Both the position numbers and the translations under genes were made by a program. Below are positions 23,465-27,658 of a stretch of DNA of 27,658 bases, piece by piece (position 1 is the stretch's first letter; each line of letters begins with the position of its first letter). The stretch spans positions 1-27,658 of the forward strand of contig JAUMSH010000064.1 of the NCBI GenBank assembly GCA_031292915.1. Direction: 5' to 3'. Source of the DNA: Collinsella sp. Its GTDB lineage: Bacteria > Actinomycetota > Coriobacteriia > Coriobacteriales > Coriobacteriaceae. The notes beneath the pieces are model-generated. The model saw only the letters and a program-made list of their open reading frames with translations. It did no database searches and was not told the DNA's origin.

Positions 23465-24241
23465 ATGTCTACGTTTTTGAATGCCAGCCCCATCTTTGGG
23501 CCCGTTCGCAGCCGTCGCCTTGGTCTCTCGCTCGGAGTCAACATGATGCCCGCCAGCGGCAAAATCTGCACGTTCGACTGCATTTACTGCGAAAACGGCC
23601 TCAACGCCGAGCGCCCCTGCCATGAGCCGTACAACACAGCCGCCGTGGTGCTCGATGCGCTCGAGGCCAAATTGCGCGAGATGGCAGCCGAGGGCGAGCT
23701 GCCCGATGTAATCACGTTTGCCGGCAACGGCGAGCCCACCGCCGCACCGGAGTTTCCGCAGGCCATCGCCGGCGCCGTCGCGCTGCGCGACGAGCTTGCT
23801 CCAAACTCCAAGATCGCCGTGCTCTCCAACGGCACGCGCGCCGACCGCCCCGAGGTGCACGACGCGCTCATGATGGTCGACGACAACATTCTTAAGCTCG
23901 ATACCGTCGACCCGGCGTTTATCCAGCTGCTCGACCAGCCTGTTGGCCCCTACGACGTCGAGCACCAGATTGAGACGTTCGCAAGCTTTGACGGTCACGT
24001 TATTATCCAGACGATCTTTTTGACCGGCGAGTATCAGGGCAAGCTCATCGACAACACCGGCGAGGAGTACGTTGCCCCCTGGCTCGCGGCGCTTGAGCGC
24101 ATTCGCCCACAAGAAGCGACCATCTACACGGTAGCGCGCGAAACACCGGTCGCCGGCCTTGCCAAAGCAGCACCCGACGTCCTCGACGCCATTGCCGCGC
24201 GTGTGCGCGCCCTCGGCATTCCCTGCCAGGTGAGCTACTAG
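23465..24241 (+). CDS. Radical SAM protein (COG0731-like Fe-S oxidoreductase)
   Basis: 258 residues. The radical SAM cluster motif is C35-x3-C39-x2-C42 (CTFDCIYCEN), preceded by PVRSRRLGLSLGVN, a hallmark of the short COG0731-like radical SAM proteins; TFAGNGEPT is the GGE-like SAM-binding strand. The exact reaction is unknown. Start: AGGAG at 23451-23455 gives 9-base spacing to ATG 23465 and only 3 to ATG 23459, so the second is preferred. It is divergent from the hydrolase across about 160 bp that must hold both promoters. A large hairpin follows it. Confidence 0.85.
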   Translation: MSTFLNASPIFGPVRSRRLGLSLGVNMMPASGKICTFDCIYCENGLNAERPCHEPYNTAAVVLDALEAKLREMAAEGELPDVITFAGNGEPTAAPEFPQAIAGAVALRDELAPNSKIAVLSNGTRADRPEVHDALMMVDDNILKLDTVDPAFIQLLDQPVGPYDVEHQIETFASFDGHVIIQTIFLTGEYQGKLIDNTGEEYVAPWLAALERIRPQEATIYTVARETPVAGLAKAAPDVLDAIAARVRALGIPCQVSY

Positions 24242-24282
24242 CAAAACCACGCAGCAGCTAGTGCCCGCCATCCCGCCCCATC

Positions 24283-24352
24283 AGTTGCGGTGATATAGTT
24301 CCTATTTGTGCTGTTAAACCGCTTAAATCGGAACTATATCACCGCAACTTTT
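24283..24352. repeat. 20-bp perfect inverted repeat between the radical SAM and MetAP genes
   Basis: 24283-24302 is the exact reverse complement of 24330-24349; the arms carry GCGGTGATATAGTTCC. Four further A-T pairs follow a mismatch inside, and TTT follows the right arm. It may terminate the radical SAM transcript, but the length and perfection of the arms look more like a small repeat element. The right end overlaps the MetAP promoter. Confidence 0.8.
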
Positions 24353-24370
24353 ATGGACGCATGGGTGGGC

Positions 24371-24376
24371 TATACT
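24371..24376 (+). promoter_or_regulatory. Likely -10 box of the methionine aminopeptidase gene
   Basis: TATACT lies 25 bp before the ATG. The -35 region would fall at the end of the inverted repeat and is poor. Confidence 0.4.
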
Positions 24377-24401
24377 AGCTGCGGATGAAAGGAAGTTAGC
24401 C

Positions 24402-25289
24402 ATGTATGACAAAGGACCCGTACCCGGCCGCAACGACGCCTGCTGGTGCGGCAGCGGTAAGAAATACAAGAAATGCCATAGCGCCTTCGACGAGCGCCTC
24501 GAGCGCTTGTGGGAAGAGGGCTGGGAGGTTCTGCCCCGCACGCTCTACAAGACGCCCGCCGATATCGAGGGCATCAAGCGCTCCGCCGCCATCAACGTGG
24601 GCGTGCTCGACTACGTAGGCGAGCACATCGCCGCGGGCATGACCACCAACCAGATCGACCAGATGATCTACGACTACACCGTCGAGCACGGCGGCACGCC
24701 GGCAGACCTCAACTACGAAGGCTATCCCAAGAGCGTATGCACCTCGATCAACGACGTTGTCTGTCACGGCATCCCCTGCGGTACGGACGTGTTGCACGAG
24801 GGCGACATTATCAACGTCGACTGCTCCACGATCTTGGACGGCTACTTTAGCGACTCGAGCCGCATGTTCTGCATCGGCGAGGTCTCTGCCGAGCGCCAGC
24901 GTCTTGTCGAGGTCACCCGTGCCAGCGTGGAGGCGGGCCTGGCGGCCGTCAAGCCATGGCTGCCGCTGTCCGTTATGGCCGAGGCCGTACAAAAGACGGT
25001 CGAGGACGCCGGCTTTAGCGTGGTGCGCGAGTACGGCGGGCACGGCATTGGCAAAGAGTTCCACGAGGACCCATTTGTGGGCTTTACCACCGAGGCGCCC
25101 GATGTGGACACCATCATGGCTCCGGGCATGGTCTTTACCATCGAGCCCATGGTCAACGCCGGAGCGCCCGACATCAAGATTAGCAAGGGTGACGGTTGGT
25201 GCGTGCGCACCAAGGACGGCAGCGACTCGGCCCAGTGCGAGGTACAGCTCGTGGTGACCGAGGACGGTTACGAGCTGCTGAGCTGGTAG
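24402..25289 (+). CDS. map: Methionine aminopeptidase with N-terminal SEC-C zinc motif
   Basis: 295 residues. Residues 9-26 are a SEC-C motif (C14, C16, C25, H26 in CWCGSGKKYKKCH), a zinc knuckle also found at the SecA C-terminus. The catalytic domain has the full type I MetAP set: H122 (CHGIP), metal ligands D140, D151, H214 (GGHGIG), E248 (TIEPM) and E280. It removes the initiator methionine from new proteins in the cytoplasm; the SEC-C part may bind ribosome or partner. AAGGAAG precedes the ATG. Its length exceeds the usual 250-265 by the N-terminal module. It is a single gene with its own promoter and terminator. Confidence 0.93.
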   Translation: MYDKGPVPGRNDACWCGSGKKYKKCHSAFDERLERLWEEGWEVLPRTLYKTPADIEGIKRSAAINVGVLDYVGEHIAAGMTTNQIDQMIYDYTVEHGGTPADLNYEGYPKSVCTSINDVVCHGIPCGTDVLHEGDIINVDCSTILDGYFSDSSRMFCIGEVSAERQRLVEVTRASVEAGLAAVKPWLPLSVMAEAVQKTVEDAGFSVVREYGGHGIGKEFHEDPFVGFTTEAPDVDTIMAPGMVFTIEPMVNAGAPDIKISKGDGWCVRTKDGSDSAQCEVQLVVTEDGYELLSW

Positions 25290-25298
25290 CCGTGGATG

Positions 25299-25348
25299 CG
25301 CCGGGCTACGCGATGGATATGTTAACCATCGCGTAGCCCGGCGTTTTT
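25299..25348 (+). terminator. Intrinsic terminator of the methionine aminopeptidase gene
   Basis: An 18-bp perfect stem (25299-25316 with 25326-25343), loop of 9, followed by TTTTT. Confidence 0.93.
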
Positions 25349-25354
25349 ATAACG

Positions 25355-25403
25355 TTTTGCCTGATACAACCTGCCAAAATAAACCTGTCCCTTTTTGGTA
25401 GGT
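25355..25403. repeat. Intergenic hairpin ending CCTTTTTGGTAGGT (copy 2)
   Basis: ACCTGCCAAAA (25369-25379) pairs with TTTTGGTAGGT on the right. The 49 bases including flank match copy 3 at 26563-26609 with a few changes and a 2-base indel, so the repeat unit is longer than the hairpin. It lies 20 bp before a gene start. Confidence 0.75.
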
Positions 25404-25422
25404 CAAGCGGAGAGGACTGCTT

Positions 25423-26358
25423 GTGAACATCCTGGTTTTGCTACCCGTCAACGACCGTCATCGCGCAATTCTTGAGTCGAGCGCTCCGGGCGAGGACTTT
25501 ATCTACACGAGCGCCGACGCCGCCACGCGCGAGCAAGTCGCCGATGCCGACGTGATCCTGGGCAACATCGACCCTGACATGCTCACGGCATGCGAGCATC
25601 TCCAGCTGTTGCAATTGCAGACCGCCGGCTATGACGACTACCTTGCCGCCGGCACCGTGCCGGCTGACGCCAAGCTGTCTTGCTCGGTGGGCGCCTACGG
25701 TCAGGCCGTAAGCGAGCACATGTTTGCCATGGTCCTTTCCATGATGAAGCGCCTGTCCGGCTACCAGGACCTGCAGCGCGAGCATCGCTGGGAGGACTTG
25801 GGCCCGGTCACCTCGCTCAAAAATGCCAACGTGCTGGTGCTGGGCGCGGGCGATATCGGCGGCCACTTTGCCACGCTCTGCCGCAGCATGGGTGCACACG
25901 TCCGCGGCATCAAGCGCCATCCGCTCGTCTACCCCATTGTGTTTGAGGACATGGACGGCATGGATGCCCTGCCTGAGCGCCTGGCCGAGGCAGACGTCGT
26001 CGCATCCTTTATGCCCAGCACACCCGAGACCCGCAGTCTGGCGAACGCCGAGTTCTTCGCCGCGATGAAGCCGGGCGCGTTCTTTGCCAACGGCGGCCGC
26101 GGCGATCTTGTGGTCGCCGACGACTTGGTTGCCGCTCTGGAGTCGGGACATCTCGCCGGCGCCGCGGTCGACGTCACCGACCCCGAGCCGCTGCCCGCCA
26201 CAAGCCCGCTGTGGGATGCACCCAACATGCTCATCACACCACACGTCTCCGGCTGGTTCCACCTGGCCGCCACGCTCAACAACGTCGTCGACATCGCCGC
26301 GGAGAATCTGCGTCACCTGCAGGCCGGCGAGACGCTCCGCTGCTGGATCGAACATTAG
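25423..26358 (+). CDS. D-isomer-specific 2-hydroxyacid dehydrogenase family protein
   Basis: 311 residues. The Rossmann nucleotide loop is GAGDIG (141-146), and the catalytic triad of the family is present: R226 (NGGRGDLV), E255 (DPEPLP) and H274 (TPHVSG). It reduces a 2-oxoacid or oxidises a D-2-hydroxyacid with NAD(P). The residues after the loop that would choose NAD or NADP (RGIKRHP) are basic, hinting at NADP. The substrate is unknown. The start is GTG at 25423, with GAGAGGA upstream; no better ATG exists. The hairpin repeat just upstream sits where the promoter or leader should be. Confidence 0.9.
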   Translation: MNILVLLPVNDRHRAILESSAPGEDFIYTSADAATREQVADADVILGNIDPDMLTACEHLQLLQLQTAGYDDYLAAGTVPADAKLSCSVGAYGQAVSEHMFAMVLSMMKRLSGYQDLQREHRWEDLGPVTSLKNANVLVLGAGDIGGHFATLCRSMGAHVRGIKRHPLVYPIVFEDMDGMDALPERLAEADVVASFMPSTPETRSLANAEFFAAMKPGAFFANGGRGDLVVADDLVAALESGHLAGAAVDVTDPEPLPATSPLWDAPNMLITPHVSGWFHLAATLNNVVDIAAENLRHLQAGETLRCWIEH

Positions 26359-26361
26359 GGT

Positions 26362-26385
26362 TCCGCCGTTCTAACGAACGGCGGA
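26362..26385 (+). repeat. Short GC hairpin after the dehydrogenase gene
   Basis: TCCGCCGTTC and GAACGGCGGA pair perfectly around TAAC, 3 bp past the stop codon. There is no T run; it may protect the mRNA end. Confidence 0.55.
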
Positions 26386-26428
26386 CCGGTCGACGCTGCG
26401 CGCCGCCCAGAGCGACAATTTGTCATTC

Positions 26429-26470
26429 AAAAGGCGAGGCATGACCAGAAGGTCAATGCCTCGCCTTTTT
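26429..26470 (+). terminator. Intrinsic terminator downstream of the dehydrogenase gene
   Basis: A 14-bp stem (26429-26442 with 26456-26469) containing AAGGCGAGGCAT, with an inner GACC/GGTC stem and a T run at the end. Confidence 0.88.
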
Positions 26471-26471
26471 C

Positions 26472-26555
26472 ATGCCAACTTGTTCGTTCTGGACGTCGCT
26501 CGCTGACGTTTGCTCAACCCGCGGTGTCTTAACAATTCCGTCCAGCTGTTGGCAT
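26472..26555. repeat. Interrupted inverted repeat before the M18 gene end
   Basis: ATGCCAAC (26472-26479) plus CTGGACG (26489-26495) are mirrored by CGTCCAG (26539-26545) plus GTTGGCAT (26548-26555). The gaps between sub-arms differ (9 against 2 bases). Possibly the remnant of a repeat element. Confidence 0.5.
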
Positions 26556-26562
26556 TGCAGCA

Positions 26563-26609
26563 TTTTCCCAGATAAAACCTGCCAAAATTAACATCCCTTT
26601 TTGGTAGGT
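26563..26609. repeat. Intergenic hairpin ending CCTTTTTGGTAGGT (copy 3)
   Basis: AAAACCTGCCAAAA (26574-26587) pairs with TTTTGGTAGGTTTT (one G-T pair); the right arm runs through 26609 into the stop codon of the minus-strand M18 gene. It is homologous to 25355-25403 over its whole length. Confidence 0.75.
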
Positions 26610-26610
26610 T

Positions 26611-27658
26611 TTAGAGTTCCGCGCTTTCGGCGCCGTTGATGGTTAGGTTTCGCTCGTAGAAGGCGGTGAGGGCGCGGATGGCGTACATCACGTCGCGCAC
26701 GCCGCCGGTCTCGTAGCTCGAGTGCATGGCAAGCTGCGGCAGGCCCACGTCCACGGCATGCATGCTCGCCTGCATGTTCGACAGATTGCCCAGCGTAGAA
26801 CCGCCAGCCATATCGCTCTTGTTGGCGAAGGCCTGCGTGGGCACGTCGGCGTCATCGCAAATGGCTTGGAACACCGCGCGGCTAAAGGCATCGGTGCAAT
26901 AGTGCTGGTTGGCTGCCTCCTTGATGACGATGCCACCGTTGAGCACCACCTGGTTGCGGGCATCGCACTTCTCGGCGTGGTTGGGGTGCACGGCATGTGC
27001 ATTGTCGCAGCTCACGAGCATCGAGGCAGCAAGCGCACGGTGGTACGATTCGTCGTCAAAGCCCAGCGAGCCGTTAATGCGGCGCAGTGCATCGGCCAAG
27101 AACGTCGACATGGCGCCCTGCTTGGTCTCGGAGCCAACCTCCTCGTTATCAAAGCAGCAAAAGACCGAAACGTCGTGCGCATTCTCGGCACCCAAAAATG
27201 CCTGCAGCGAGGTGTAGGCGCAGGCCAGGTCGTCGAGCTTGGGCGTCGAGATAAACTCGTCGGCCCAGCCCCAAATGCGCGCATCCTGGCGGTTGACCAG
27301 AAACAGATCGCGGCCCAAAATTTGCTCGGGCTCAACATCCAGCTCGTCGGCGATCAGGGCGTCAAAGTCGCCCTGCTTAAGGTCACCGGCGCTGATGAGC
27401 GGACACAGGTCAACAGCTCGGTTGGGAGCAAAGCTCTCGTTAACGCCACGGTTCATGTGGATGGCAAGGCTCGGGATGATGGCGACTTCGCGCTCGGTAG
27501 CGAGCAAACGACTCTCGATACGGTCGCCCTCGCGTACCAGCACGCGGCCCGCGAGTGCCAGCGGACGGTCGAACCAGGTGTAGTCGATCATGCCGCCGTA
27601 GGCCTCGGTGTTCAGGCGCAGCGTCTCGCCCGCGCCGTCGAGCTCGGGCACGGCCTTA
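26611..27658 (-). CDS. M18 family aspartyl aminopeptidase, N-terminus outside the window
   Basis: The last 349 codons of an aminopeptidase (normally about 430 residues) are present; the frame is open at the window edge and lacks the first metal-binding histidine region. M18 blocks are clear: GETLRLNTEAYGGMIDYTWF, CFDNEEVGSETKQGA (metal and catalytic glutamates), NAHAVHPNH, and the C-terminal HSSYETGG with its metal histidine. It removes N-terminal, often acidic, residues from peptides, with two zinc ions, in a large homo-oligomer in the cytoplasm. A GTG at 27651 is inside the conserved domain and not the true start. The stop overlaps the edge of a hairpin repeat, which may act in termination. 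Confidence 0.93.
   Translation of the reverse strand, partial: KAVPELDGAGETLRLNTEAYGGMIDYTWFDRPLALAGRVLVREGDRIESRLLATEREVAIIPSLAIHMNRGVNESFAPNRAVDLCPLISAGDLKQGDFDALIADELDVEPEQILGRDLFLVNRQDARIWGWADEFISTPKLDDLACAYTSLQAFLGAENAHDVSVFCCFDNEEVGSETKQGAMSTFLADALRRINGSLGFDDESYHRALAASMLVSCDNAHAVHPNHAEKCDARNQVVLNGGIVIKEAANQHYCTDAFSRAVFQAICDDADVPTQAFANKSDMAGGSTLGNLSNMQASMHAVDVGLPQLAMHSSYETGGVRDVMYAIRALTAFYERNLTINGAESAEL

Noticed and set aside
23302..23583. N-terminal extension of the alpha/beta hydrolase
   Set aside because: It would cover the divergent promoter region and the start of the radical SAM gene, and its residues do not look like a hydrolase.
27649..27651. GTG as the start of the M18 aminopeptidase
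   Set aside because: It lies inside a conserved block (PELDGAGETLRLNTE), so the true start is beyond the window.

Overview
The window is a stretch of bacterial chromosome, GC-rich, with compact genes on both strands. Gene content and style suggest a gut actinobacterium of the class Coriobacteriia, most like Collinsella: a giant fused 2-hydroxyacyl-CoA dehydratase activase, a CmpB-type membrane protein, a SEC-C methionine aminopeptidase, a DXS-like enzyme and an M18 aminopeptidase. The genus is an inference from gene style, not a sequence match. I see no tRNA, rRNA, CRISPR array or complete insertion sequence.

Layout. 1-186 is the tail of a reading frame whose codon use differs from the rest, followed by about 270 bp without a gene. 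458-5970 (minus) holds a TetR-type regulator and a 1596-residue activase, probably one operon. 5971-6526 is an intergenic island with a hairpin repeat and an unlisted 41-codon gene whose layout resembles a type I toxin-antitoxin locus. 6527-9525 (minus) carries a HAD phosphatase, then an MFS exporter and its TetR repressor with two visible operators. 9600-11365 (minus) is an amtB-glnK ammonium pair. 11564-13123 (minus) is an HD-domain protein coupled to a CmpB-like membrane protein. 13352-15133 (plus) is a DXS-like thiamine-diphosphate enzyme. 15191-15410 is an array of three hairpin repeats. 15593-19914 (plus) is a polar amino-acid ABC transporter followed by a class I glutamine-amidotransferase-like hydrolase. 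20020-22280 (minus) is a two-gene signalling unit: a PAS-like/degenerate GGDEF/REC/HD-GYP protein and a stand-alone HPt protein. 22492-24241 is a divergent pair, an alpha/beta hydrolase and a radical SAM protein. 24402-26358 (plus) has a methionine aminopeptidase and a 2-hydroxyacid dehydrogenase. 26611 to the end (minus) is an M18 aminopeptidase cut by the window edge.

How the parts fit. Nitrogen and amino-acid handling dominates: ammonium uptake with its PII sensor, a glutamate/glutamine-type ABC importer followed by a gamma-glutamyl hydrolase-like enzyme, and two peptidases. Most intergenic regions carry hairpins. Some are ordinary terminators. Others form small repeat families (the CCTTTTTGGTAGGT hairpin, the TGTTACAGATCGAGAC pairs, the GTGACAAAG-type hairpin) that look like REP/MITE-class elements. 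The most promising undescribed items are the toxin-like locus at 6149-6464, the three-unit repeat array at 15191-15410, and the DXS paralogue that has lost its substrate-phosphate arginines.
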